A stretch of DNA of 64,000 nt from positions 28,514 to 92,513 of the forward strand of contig PLXC01000086.1 of NCBI GenBank assembly GCA_003151275.1. Reading direction: 5' to 3'. Source of the DNA: Candidatus Melainabacteria bacterium (lineage in GTDB: Bacteria; Cyanobacteriota; Vampirovibrionia; Obscuribacterales; Obscuribacteraceae). Of the stretch, positions 41,818 through 49,439 are shown in pieces. The notes below the pieces were generated by a model that did not search any database, was not told where the DNA came from, and worked only from the letters and a program-made list of their open reading frames with translations. Within the stretch, counting starts at the first letter, position 1. Each line of letters begins with the position of its first letter. The position numbers and the translations under genes are program-made.

Positions 41818-43008
41818 CTACGCGCCCGCTTGGGGCATCGTTGGGACAACCGCTCTCAATCCCTTTATAAGCAATTCGTTTTCTTCTGGCTTGCCAATCG
41901 TTATTCTGATGCACGTAGGCAATCCAAACGCGGTTAGCGGGCGGATCGCTATGCCGTGTCGCAGCAACCCTTCGTGCAGTTGAGTAACGCGCTCTGCGCT
42001 ATCTAGCTCAACAAGAATGAAGTTGCCATGGGACGGAACACGCATCAAGCCCAGCCGATCGAGTTCATGTGTTATCAGGTGCATGCCTGCTTTGTTGTTC
42101 GCGAGTGTTCTTTCAAGGAAATCATCATCGGCCAAAGCCGCTAAGCCAGCAGCTTGTGCCAAGCAGTTAGGTTCGAACGGCAACTTGATTCGATTAACAA
42201 AATCGATCAGGTATTCGTGCCCAAGTCCATACCCAAGACGAATTCCGGCCATCGCGTAGGCTTTGGAGAAAGTTCGCAACGTCAGCACGTTGTCGAGCCG
42301 GTAGCTCATCGAATCAGGAAATGCTGGGTTGTCCCCGCTGAATTCGTAATACGCTTCGTCGAGAATGACCAGAACGTGCTCAGGCACTTTTTTGATGAAG
42401 TCGTCGAATTGGTTGCGCGTGATGATCGTGCCGGTAGGATTATTTGGATTGCATAGGTAAATAATCTTGGTACGTTCGTTGATCGCCTCAGCGATTGCGT
42501 CGAGATCGAAGGCATAATTTTTCAGGGGCACCATGTTTAGCTTAACGCCCTGAGCGCGGACTAAAACATAGAGACCAATAAATGTTCCTTGCGACGTGAG
42601 GACTTCGTCGTCTCCATGCAGGAATGCACGCACGATGTTAGCCATCGTACTTTCTGAACCACTCCCAAGAGCAACATTTTCTACTTTGACGTTATAACGT
42701 TCCGCCAATGCTGCTCTAAGTTTCATGCCACCCATCTCTGGATAGCGGTTCATTTCAGGCAAGGCTTCTTGGATTGCCGCGAGTGCACTCGCCGGTGGTC
42801 CGAGTGGATTCTCGTTTGATGCGAGATTGATAAAGCGCTCAATGCCGAGCTCTTTCTTCAGTTGCTCAGGCGGCCGGCCTGGCTGATAAGGTTTCAGCGC
42901 TTCAATATGTGGGGGGACAAGTCTCTTTGGAATTGACTGCCCAGCGGTAGAAGCTGACATCTGGCTTGGGTCTGACATTGCCGCAAGACGTTGGATTAGT
43001 GTAACCAT
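41818..43008 (-). CDS. hisC: Histidinol-phosphate aminotransferase
   Basis: The 396-residue class II aminotransferase has FINLASNENPLGPPASAL near the start, LGSGSESTMANIVRAF, YLCNPNNPTGTIITR, VLVILDEAYYEFSG (PLP-binding Asp and Tyr), the PLP lysine in LRTFSKAYAMAGIRLGYG, and a C-terminal PTCIRITIGKPEEN. This is the HisC profile. Related enzymes act on aromatic amino acids, so substrate range is less sure. ATG 43008 has AAGG 5 nt upstream. It is not in a his operon here. Confidence 0.88.
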   Translation of the reverse strand: MVTLIQRLAAMSDPSQMSASTAGQSIPKRLVPPHIEALKPYQPGRPPEQLKKELGIERFINLASNENPLGPPASALAAIQEALPEMNRYPEMGGMKLRAALAERYNVKVENVALGSGSESTMANIVRAFLHGDDEVLTSQGTFIGLYVLVRAQGVKLNMVPLKNYAFDLDAIAEAINERTKIIYLCNPNNPTGTIITRNQFDDFIKKVPEHVLVILDEAYYEFSGDNPAFPDSMSYRLDNVLTLRTFSKAYAMAGIRLGYGLGHEYLIDFVNRIKLPFEPNCLAQAAGLAALADDDFLERTLANNKAGMHLITHELDRLGLMRVPSHGNFILVELDSAERVTQLHEGLLRHGIAIRPLTAFGLPTCIRITIGKPEENELLIKGLRAVVPTMPQAGA

Positions 43009-43284
43009 GGATACCTTAGCAAAGTGAAGTTCCTAAAACAACAGAATCCAGTCGCCTGGAAGACCTAGTTCCTGAGCGACGTTTATCAATTTATATACGA
43101 TAAGCTATCACCATAGAGTGCTCTAAGACAAATTAAACACAGGTGTTTTCGGGGTTTATCATAAAACCTTAATTTTTATTGTAACGGCTGAGATTCTCTC
43201 GACAAGCGCCATTTGAAGGTTTGATGTCAAGCATAATTGTGTAAAGTAAAAACTGGTGCCACTTTTGCAACTCTTTGAATGGCT
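43009..43284. other. Intergenic region between hisC and the tRNA-Gly promoter
   Basis: AT-rich and without a credible ORF. It should hold the hisC promoter on minus; I see no attenuator-type hairpin or leader peptide with His codons. Confidence 0.5.
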
Positions 43285-43313
43285 TTACAACCCACTTCTA
43301 TTATCTATATGAT
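43285..43313 (+). promoter_or_regulatory. Promoter of tRNA-Gly
   Basis: TTTACA-17 bp-TATGAT, each one mismatch from the sigma-70 consensus, with the -10 ending 15 bp before the mature tRNA. An overlapping TTGAAT-18-TATTAT (43275-43304) is an alternative. Confidence 0.65.
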
Positions 43314-43328
43314 AGGATTGGCACCTAT

Positions 43329-43402
43329 GCGGGTGTAGTTCAATGGTAGAACGGCAGCCTTCCAAGCTGCACACGCGGGTTCGATTCCCGCTACCCGCTC
43401 CA
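43329..43402 (+). tRNA. tRNA-Gly (anticodon UCC)
   Basis: This 74-nt cloverleaf has acceptor GCGGGTG / TACCCGC, D-arm GTTCAATGGTAGAAC, anticodon stem GCAGC/GCTGC with loop CTTCCAA (anticodon TCC at 43361-43363), the TTCGATT T-loop and an encoded CCA (43400-43402). It decodes GGA and GGG. Confidence 0.96.
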
Positions 43403-43470
43403 GTATTATTGTTAGATGTATTAGCTAAAGAGATGGTGTTCCGCCACTCTTGTTTCGGTGGGCCACGAAT

Positions 43471-44463
43471 ATGCCTGAAGACAAAATTTGCCTGAGCGAC
43501 ATTCTGATTGCTAAGAATCGAATTGCTAAATACGTTGCCAACACACCATTCATTAAGAGTGCATGGTTGAGTAACCTCACAGGCGCAGATGTGTACATGA
43601 AGCTAGAGAATGTCCAAGTGACAGGCTCATTCAAGTACAGAGGCGCTCTGAATGCGCTCACGTGGGCAAAAGAGAATCACATCAACAAAGTATTCACGGC
43701 GTCGGCGGGCAATCATGGATTGGGCATTGCGGAAGCGGCCGTGCATACCGAAACCGAGGCGACGGTATGTTTGCCATTGACAGCATCCCCGATCAAAAGA
43801 CAAAAACTTCAAGCCTACAGCATCTCGCTAATCCAACACGGCGAAGAGTGCGACGTGACTGAGGCATATGCCCGCCGTCTAGCGAATGAAAAGAAGGGTT
43901 TCTATGTTTCACCCTACAACAATAGAGAGATGATCGCTGGTGCCGGCACAGTAGCGTTAGAGATGTTGGAAGTGATTCCGACGCTATCGACAATTATTGT
44001 GGCTGTCGGTGGTGGCGGTTTGGCCAGTGGTGTGGCGATAGCAGCGAAGGCTATCAACCCGGATATCAAAGTGATCGGAGTAGTCGCTGCCAACTCTCCC
44101 GTGATGAGCACATCGGTTGTGGCTGGACGAGTAGTGCGCGCATTTCAGGATAAGACCATTGCTGATGGCATTGCCGGAAACATCGAACCGGATTCGATCA
44201 CTTTCGACTTGGTGCGCGAATTGGTTGATGATTGGATCACGGTTGACGAACAAGATATCGTCTCCAACGTTTTCGAGTTTCTCGACAACGAGGGCATGCT
44301 GATCGAAGGCGCAGCATCGGCTGCAGTCGCTGCAATCAGTCGCAAGTTGCTGACATTCAATCCCAAAGAAAAAGTGGGAATTGTTATTTGCGGTGGCAAC
44401 ATCGCCCGCAACGAATGGCGCGAGATCCTCGTGCAACACCTGGTCGGCGCCAAGAAAGCGTAG
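43471..44463 (+). CDS. Threonine dehydratase-like PLP enzyme (fold type II)
   Basis: About 330 residues. The PLP lysine is in VTGSFKYRGALNAL, the Asn-loop in SAGNHGLGIAEAAV, and the phosphate-binding glycine loop in VAVGGGGLASGVAIA. The end reads VGIVICGGNIARNEW, with the Ser/Gly pattern common to threonine ammonia-lyase and serine racemase/dehydratase. There is no ACT domain, as in the catabolic or racemase-like class. It begins 68 bp after tRNA-Gly and may share its promoter. ATG 43471 is preferred over an in-frame TTG at 43450. Confidence 0.85.
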   Translation: MPEDKICLSDILIAKNRIAKYVANTPFIKSAWLSNLTGADVYMKLENVQVTGSFKYRGALNALTWAKENHINKVFTASAGNHGLGIAEAAVHTETEATVCLPLTASPIKRQKLQAYSISLIQHGEECDVTEAYARRLANEKKGFYVSPYNNREMIAGAGTVALEMLEVIPTLSTIIVAVGGGGLASGVAIAAKAINPDIKVIGVVAANSPVMSTSVVAGRVVRAFQDKTIADGIAGNIEPDSITFDLVRELVDDWITVDEQDIVSNVFEFLDNEGMLIEGAASAAVAAISRKLLTFNPKEKVGIVICGGNIARNEWREILVQHLVGAKKA

Positions 44464-44473
44464 TGGTTATAAG

Positions 44474-44692
44474 TCACATAGCTGGATTTGTCACGATCAC
44501 GCGGACAATCATTGAGCCATGGTTCATATAATAGATCCCAGGCTGATCGTTAAATCGAAACGCGACATATCCTGATCCAACTGGGGGGACGAAATTCAGC
44601 TGACTGCTGCCAGAATTGTATGGTTTGCCGGATTCGCCTAGACGTCCTTCAAGCGCGCCAGCTGGCATTTTGTCAATCACTAGCGGAGAAAA
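44474..44692 (-). pseudogene. Displaced C-terminal half of a LecA-like lectin domain (in frame after the TAG)
   Basis: Directly after the TAG of the gene at 44693 the same frame continues FSPLVIDKMPAGALEGRLGE ... SGYVAFRFNDQPGIYYMNHG ... VRVIVTNPAM and stops. It aligns with the last 60 residues of the complete lectin domain next to it, including FRFNDQPG, but lacks the first half. It has no start of its own (GTG 44680 at best). It looks like the old lectin tip left behind when a new tip was put in front. Readthrough of the TAG would make a protein with one and a half lectin domains. Confidence 0.7.
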
Positions 44693-45124
44693 CTAACCAG
44701 GCCGAGTGACAATGACTCGCACAATCTGCCGTCCAAGGTTGTTACCATATTGGCCTGGCTGATCGTTGAATCTGAATTGAACAAAACCTGAGCCCTGAGG
44801 CGTAAAGTTCAGTTTGAATTTGCCTGCGAAATAAGCTACTCCTGCATCTCCGGCTCTAGCTTCGAGCCCTGAAGAGGGCAAGCCGTCATTGAGATCACCC
44901 ATCCCTGCGCCGTCAGCACTTAAACCAACATAAGGAATGGAACCATTACTCCAGATGCCATCGGAACGTGAATCAACCCAAACATTTTCACCAGATCCTG
45001 CAAACGCGGTAGAGACAGTCCACTTTTCGTTAATCGCGTCGACTATCAGAACATCGTTTGCGACAACGACCTGTCCAGAAACGGCAATCAACTGATAGAT
45101 GTTGGGATAGTTCCAGTCACCGCC
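44685..45124 (-). repeat. 440-bp lectin-domain block, copy 1
   Basis: Differs from 46241-46680 at only five of 440 positions by my comparison. Sequence on either side, in the same two genes and their remnants, is far more diverged. The borders are sharp, at GGAGAAAACTAACC on one side and CAGTCACCGCC on the other. Confidence 0.88.
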
Positions 45125-45751
45125 TATAGGATCAGTTGTGCCTACAGGAGGAGAAGATCCGTTTGTGATACCAGCGAACGAAATGCTTTTCGCTGATTGG
45201 CTTGAAGTGAGTTTAAACTTCTGCAAGTGTTCGATTGCCCGGCAGGCGCTGAAGCTTAATGTAGCCGGTTTTCCCAACCCTGGGACCTCACTTAGGATTG
45301 GCACTGATTCCATAGTCACGAATGGTCCAACTTTGTAAATGCACTGAACTGTATACTCGTAAACATTCTCCAGAACATCTGGTTGTTCTTGTGGAGGCAG
45401 GTTCGGACCGATCGTTTCAGTTTTGCCTGTATGGAAATTTGTGATTGTGAGATATAAGTCGACGCCTGATTTTTTGTACCCGCCTGCTGGTTGGAGTTTG
45501 AGGAATCGTCCCAGATTTGAATTGAGAAATGAATCCGCGGTTTTCACAGCCGCCGAAAGTGAGCCATTAAAATCTTGTTGCACAGCAGCCGCATTGACTG
45601 TCTCGTGGGCGAGCAGCGTCAACGAGGCCGCCGCTGTGGCAGTTCCCAATAAGTTCAGCAGAGGAAACAAGCACATGATCAGTAGCACAAAAAGCGTCAA
45701 CGAAAACTCTATAAACAAATGACCGTGTTTTGATCGCATGTTTTTAACCAT
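44693..45751 (-). CDS. TadE-like membrane protein with C-terminal LecA/PA-IL-like lectin domain (copy 1)
   Basis: The 352-residue protein begins with a TadE-like pilin segment (HGHLFIEFSLTLFVLLIMCL), with the Glu expected in TadE-like proteins. A helical and strand region follows (residues about 35-215), then a C-terminal lectin domain (about 220-352). The end of that domain (GKFKLNFTPQGSGFVQFRFN, DQPGQYGNNLGRQIVRVIV) fits Pseudomonas LecA well: LecA has YNDVPGTYGNNSG, where Asp and the two Asn bind calcium, and all three are present here. A surface structure binding galactose-like sugars is inferred. A Pho-box-like promoter lies 190-240 bp upstream. Domain identity is recalled, not searched. 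Confidence 0.75.
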   Translation of the reverse strand: MVKNMRSKHGHLFIEFSLTLFVLLIMCLFPLLNLLGTATAAASLTLLAHETVNAAAVQQDFNGSLSAAVKTADSFLNSNLGRFLKLQPAGGYKKSGVDLYLTITNFHTGKTETIGPNLPPQEQPDVLENVYEYTVQCIYKVGPFVTMESVPILSEVPGLGKPATLSFSACRAIEHLQKFKLTSSQSAKSISFAGITNGSSPPVGTTDPIGGDWNYPNIYQLIAVSGQVVVANDVLIVDAINEKWTVSTAFAGSGENVWVDSRSDGIWSNGSIPYVGLSADGAGMGDLNDGLPSSGLEARAGDAGVAYFAGKFKLNFTPQGSGFVQFRFNDQPGQYGNNLGRQIVRVIVTRPG

Positions 45752-45937
45752 TGATTATATTGTGCTACCCGTTGACCGAGTTCGTTTCGAGTGCTTGGTC
45801 CGTTGCCATTTTTGTTACTTCTATGAGACTGCGCCGGCACTGCAAGCGTGTAACCGCATGTGGTGCTGAATGCATGGAACCGGAGATCGGATAGTAATAT
45901 GCGAATCGCATAATGGCAGTGCGCTTTCAATAAGACT

Positions 45938-45992
45938 AAGATAGTCTTGCTGTGTGACATAGTTATGGCACTTCTGTGGCAGTAACGTGTCG
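45938..45992 (-). promoter_or_regulatory. Site 1: four 11-bp-phased repeats plus -10 element
   Basis: Minus strand: CGACACGTTAC, TGCCACAGAAG, TGCCATAACTA, TGTCACACAGC, then TATCTT starting 15 nt after the first base of GTCAC. It points toward the lectin-pilin gene at 45751. The repeat spacing (one helical turn) is that used by OmpR/PhoB-type regulators. Confidence 0.72.
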
Positions 45993-46050
45993 TTAGTTCA
46001 AGCAGCTGGAGCAGTCACGTGTCGTTAGTTCAAGCAGCTGGAGCAGTCAC
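45987..46050. repeat. 32-bp perfect tandem duplication
   Basis: GTGTCGTTAGTTCAAGCAGC with its next 12 bases occurs twice in direct succession (45987-46018 and 46019-46050). It contains the end of the lectin remnant and touches regulatory site 1. Confidence 0.92.
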
Positions 46051-46248
46051 TATCACTCGTACTATCATTGAGCCCCGGTTCATGTAAAACACCCAGGCTG
46101 ATCGTTGAAGCGAAATTCAACATATCCCGAGCCGCTTGGTGGTGAGAAATTCAGTTGACTGCTGCCGGATAGATATGGTTTGCTGATTCGCCCTAAACGT
46201 CCTTCAAGTGCGCCAACTGGCATTCCGTCAATCATTGGCGGGAGAAAA
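46030..46248 (-). pseudogene. Frameshifted half-lectin remnant after copy 2
   Basis: Homologous to the remnant at 44474. It reads VGALEGRLGRISKPYLSGSS and YVEFRFNDQPG, then loses frame by one base and resumes FYMNRGSMIVRVIVTAPAA before a stop. An extra G at the border with the full gene also puts it out of frame with that gene. It is clearly not a functional domain now. Confidence 0.75.
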
Positions 46249-46680
46249 CTAACCAGGCCGAGTGACAATGACTCGCACAATCTGCCTTCCAAGGTTGTTA
46301 CCATATTGGCCTGGCTGATCGTTGAATCTGAATTGAACAAAACCTGAGCCCTGAGGCGTAAAGTTCAGTTTGAATTTGCCTGCGAAATAAGCTACTCCTG
46401 CATCTCCGGCTCTAGCTTCGAGCCCTGAAGAGGGCAAGCCGTCATTGAGATCACCCATCCCTGCGCCGTCGGCACTTAAACCAACATAAGGAATGGAACC
46501 ATTACTCCAGATGCCATCGGAACGTGAATCAACCCAAACATTTTCACCAGATCCTGCAAACGCAGTAGAGACAGTCCACTTTTCGTTAATCGCGTCGACT
46601 ATCAGAACATCGTTTGCGACAACGACCTGTCCAGAATCGGAAATCAACTGATAGATGTTGGGATAGTTCCAGTCACCGCC
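46241..46680 (-). repeat. 440-bp lectin-domain block, copy 2
   Basis: Near-identical partner of 44685-45124 (five differences seen). It encodes the whole lectin domain and the stop codon of the gene at 46249. Confidence 0.88.
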
Positions 46681-47271
46681 AGTAGGGTCAGTGTCTAGAG
46701 TACTGGAATTGTTAGAGCCGCCGCCACCGCCACTTGAGCTCAATAAGGAATTTTTGGCCAACGCCAGTCCGTCGACATGTTCAACGGCTCTGCTGGCGTA
46801 GAAACTAAGAGTTGCTGGCTTACCTAGACCGGGCACTTGCGAAAGAAACGGTACCGCAGCGAGTGACACAACCGGTCCAACTTCGTAGGTACTCTTAGTT
46901 GTGTACTCATAAACATTAGCCAAAATATCCGGAGGTGCGGGCAGCGGAGCGTTAGGACCTACAGTGGTGTTCTTGTAAGTGTGAAAGTCGGTAACATTTA
47001 TGTATAGATCAATACCTGATTGGTTGTAGCCACCGACAGGCTTCATTCGCACAAAGTTTGAAATTCCCAAACTCAAGAACGAGGTAGCCTCTGAGCTGAC
47101 TGCGTCCAACGCACCGGAGAACTTCTGTCTAGCAGCAGCCGCAGACGCGGCTTGATGCGCAAGTAGACCGATACTGACTGAGGCAATGACCAGACCAAGT
47201 AAGTCTATTAGCGGATAAATCGCCAGGAAGAAAACAATGAAGAGCACGATGGCTAGCTCAGACTCTGTCAA
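46249..47271 (-). CDS. TadE-like membrane protein with C-terminal LecA/PA-IL-like lectin domain (copy 2)
   Basis: The 340-residue paralogue of the gene at 44693 has the same layout: TadE-like hydrophobic start (LTESELAIVLFIVFFLAIYP), middle region (VRMKPVGGYNQSGIDLYINV, VPFLSQVPGLGKPATLSFYA), a Gly/Ser linker (SSSGGGGGSNNSS) and the lectin domain. The middle regions of the two proteins are only moderately alike, while the lectin domains are almost identical. The only in-frame start is TTG 47271, since a TGA lies six codons before it. No minus-oriented regulatory site precedes it; its promoter is unclear. Confidence 0.75.
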   Translation of the reverse strand: MTESELAIVLFIVFFLAIYPLIDLLGLVIASVSIGLLAHQAASAAAARQKFSGALDAVSSEATSFLSLGISNFVRMKPVGGYNQSGIDLYINVTDFHTYKNTTVGPNAPLPAPPDILANVYEYTTKSTYEVGPVVSLAAVPFLSQVPGLGKPATLSFYASRAVEHVDGLALAKNSLLSSSGGGGGSNNSSTLDTDPTGGDWNYPNIYQLISDSGQVVVANDVLIVDAINEKWTVSTAFAGSGENVWVDSRSDGIWSNGSIPYVGLSADGAGMGDLNDGLPSSGLEARAGDAGVAYFAGKFKLNFTPQGSGFVQFRFNDQPGQYGNNLGRQIVRVIVTRPG

Positions 47272-47361
47272 GTTACGCTTTCGTTGTCAGAATCTAATTA
47301 AATAGATTATTCATAGTCAAAGATCCGCGCCAAAGCGGAGTTATTTCAACAAAAGGTGGCC

Positions 47362-47416
47362 GGTTATGAAACTGCCACAAACATGCCATTTGGGAGTCAC
47401 TAGGTGGCATTATCCT
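47362..47416 (+). promoter_or_regulatory. Site 2: four 11-bp-phased repeats plus -10 element
   Basis: GGTTATGAAAC, TGCCACAAACA, TGCCATTTGGG, AGTCACTAGGT, then TATCCT 15 nt after the first base of GTCAC. It points to the GH5-like gene at 47655. Nearly the same string is seen at site 4. Confidence 0.75.
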
Positions 47417-47444
47417 GATTAAGTTGCAGGAAGCGATCGAGGCT

Positions 47445-47500
47445 TGTTATACATTAGCCACAACGATGCCACGACGAAGCCAGCTTCTATCCCCTATTCT
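47445..47500 (+). promoter_or_regulatory. Site 3: four 11-bp-phased repeats plus -10 element
   Basis: TGTTATACATT, AGCCACAACGA, TGCCACGACGA, AGCCAGCTTCT, then TATTCT (spacing one base longer than in the other sites). A second copy of the array lies 83 bp upstream in the same orientation, so the GH5-like gene has two. Confidence 0.68.
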
Positions 47501-47578
47501 CTACATACGTTCTAGCCTCGCCTCTTTCGTAATGCCTATAAGCTAATACGTTTAAGAGTCTTACTAATTACACAATCA

Positions 47579-47650
47579 ATGCAGATCGAATGCACCAAAT
47601 GCGGTTCTACCAATTCGCGTTCGTTTTGTTTAACCCTAGCGCGGAGATAA
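47579..47650 (+). CDS. Conserved 23-codon upstream ORF
   Basis: Encodes MQIECTKCGSTNSRSFCLTL-ARR and stops at TAA within the ribosome binding site region of the GH5-like gene, 4 nt before its ATG. The CxxCG start looks like half a zinc ribbon. The ORF is kept in the second gene copy (49364-49435) with two differences. It could be a leader that couples translation, or a relic. Confidence 0.42.
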   Translation: MQIECTKCGSTNSRSFCLTLARR

Positions 47651-47654
47651 GCAC

Positions 47655-49283
47655 ATGTCATCAGCAACAGATCAAGCTCAAGCTCAAGCTCTCGATGCTC
47701 CACTGAAACCCGCCGACAAAGCGAACGATTCGAACAACGCTACAATGGCGGCCAGCCAGTGGGAAAGCAACGGTTTTCACAAGTCGATTAGCGCTATGCA
47801 GCCAGCTGACAGCAGCGCAGGTGTTCTACCGAATCTCACAATCGACAACACCGGAAGCGGAAACGTCACTATAAATTTCAACTCTAGTGGGTCTGATCGC
47901 GGAAACTCCGATGGGAATCTAGGCAACAACCCGCTTTCCGGCATGAGCGCTCGGCTACAACAGGCAGAAGCTCCCGGTGGTGCTTTGAGTTCCATCGCTC
48001 CAGAGCTATTGAAAAACCTAAACGGGGACATGCAATCCCTTCAAAATGATTTCGGTAAATTTCAAGGTGATTTAAATCAATTGACCGGGAAGGACAACAC
48101 AGGCACTACACTCGGTGGCACGGCTAACCAGGGCGACAAAGGCACTCACTCCTGTGGAACCGATAACACGGGCAACACAGGCACTACACCCGGTGGAGCC
48201 GATAACACGGGCAACACAGGCACTACACCCGCTGGAACCGATAACACGGGCAACCCTATCACTACACCCGCTGGAACTGATAACACGGGCAATCCTATCA
48301 CTACACCCGCAGAAGTGACCCCGCCTGTAGTGACAGCTCCTGGCGTTGCCACCGGCAATTTCTCTGTGCAAAATGGAAAAATCATGGGACCAGATGGGCA
48401 ACCATTTGTAGCTAAAGGTGTAGCGGTCTATGCAGCAGATGCAGCGAATCAAGCACAGGCTATTTTTGCTGCGACGCCCAATTTAAACTTTATTAGACTG
48501 GCTGCGACTCCATCAACCGATTCTCCGGCCAGTGTTCAAGCGGCTATTCAAGCGATTCATGCTCTGAATCCGCAGGCCGTGGTCGAGGTTGAAGATCATA
48601 CATCCCCAGGCACTGACGGTACCACCAGTAATGTTTTGAGCGGCGACGCACTCACAGCTGAAACTAACTGGTATGCGCAGATCGCAGCTGCTAACAAAGA
48701 TAATCCTTATGTCTGGTACGGCACAGCAAACGAGCCAAACAATCCAGGCGACCAACAAGCAGTCGTGAATCAAGAAACGGCGATTTACAACTCTGTTCGC
48801 GGCGCCGGTGCGCAGAACATGATGATGCTTGAATCTGCTGGTGGTTGGGATTCTTCGCCTATGCAAGCGAACCCTGGTGCCTATGCTAATATGTCAAACG
48901 TAGCTTGGGATGTTCATTACTACGGTTGGAAGAGCAACGGTTCAACTTCCCTCGCCGATAACGTGAATGCGTTACAGCAGATGGTGGGAAGTTTCAACGG
49001 CATAACAGAGGCTGGGGGTCAAGCTATGCCGGTTCTGGTTGGTGAATACGGCAATTCGACCACCGGTCAAGGAGTTGATAATAACGGCACTGCCGCCGTT
49101 GACGCCGTTCAAACGGCCACCAACCAAGGGATTGTGCAGGGTGCAGTTGCCTGGGTTTGGGATGGCGGTAACAACCCGGGCGGTGATTCCATCACTCAAG
49201 ACGGAACCATGAACACTCTAACTCCATACGGGCAGGAGATAATTAACTACAACAACACCGGTGCGACGGGCCCGGCAAACTAG
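47655..49283 (+). CDS. GH5-like glycoside hydrolase with repeat linker, intact copy
   Basis: The 542-residue protein has an N-terminal module (residues about 1-145) nearly shared with the next gene: SSATDQ..., LDAPLKPADKANDSNNAT, VLPNLTIDNTGSGNVTINFN. A linker has four copies of a 13-residue unit of the type GTDNTGNPITTPA. A TIM-barrel domain (about 235-540) follows, with YGTANEPNNPGDQQ (acid/base Glu of GH5-like enzymes) and MPVLVGEYGNSTTG (nucleophile Glu). VAWDVHYYGWKSNG and VAWVWDGG also fit. There is no classical signal peptide, although such enzymes normally act outside. GGAG lies 8 nt before the ATG. Two Pho-box-like sites lie upstream. Confidence 0.8.
   Translation: MSSATDQAQAQALDAPLKPADKANDSNNATMAASQWESNGFHKSISAMQPADSSAGVLPNLTIDNTGSGNVTINFNSSGSDRGNSDGNLGNNPLSGMSARLQQAEAPGGALSSIAPELLKNLNGDMQSLQNDFGKFQGDLNQLTGKDNTGTTLGGTANQGDKGTHSCGTDNTGNTGTTPGGADNTGNTGTTPAGTDNTGNPITTPAGTDNTGNPITTPAEVTPPVVTAPGVATGNFSVQNGKIMGPDGQPFVAKGVAVYAADAANQAQAIFAATPNLNFIRLAATPSTDSPASVQAAIQAIHALNPQAVVEVEDHTSPGTDGTTSNVLSGDALTAETNWYAQIAAANKDNPYVWYGTANEPNNPGDQQAVVNQETAIYNSVRGAGAQNMMMLESAGGWDSSPMQANPGAYANMSNVAWDVHYYGWKSNGSTSLADNVNALQQMVGSFNGITEAGGQAMPVLVGEYGNSTTGQGVDNNGTAAVDAVQTATNQGIVQGAVAWVWDGGNNPGGDSITQDGTMNTLTPYGQEIINYNNTGATGPAN
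48156..48311 (+). repeat. Four 39-bp tandem coding repeats
   Basis: 13 codons each (GTDNTGNTGTTPG, GADNTGNTGTTPA, then two GTDNTGNPITTPA). The same type of unit is found in the next gene, where a one-base insertion breaks the frame. Shorter GTDQ units occur in the zincin gene. Confidence 0.9.
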
Positions 49284-49363
49284 CAGCATTTTTAAATCAG
49301 TCCATTTAAAGGCCGGTAGGCTTTAAGCTAACACGTTTAAGAGTCTTACTAATTACACAATCA

Positions 49364-49435
49364 ATGCAGATCGAACGCACCAAATGCGGTTCTACCAATT
49401 CGCGTTCGTTTTGTTTAACCTTAGCGCGGAGATAA
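49364..49435 (+). CDS. Upstream ORF, second copy
   Basis: 23 codons matching 47579-47650 except Cys5 to Arg (MQIERTKCGSTNSRS) and a silent change. It ends 4 nt before the ATG of the next gene. The whole 110 bp upstream of the two GH5 genes is nearly identical, but the Pho-box-like arrays are not included. Confidence 0.38.
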   Translation: MQIERTKCGSTNSRSFCLTLARR

Positions 49436-49439
49436 ACAT

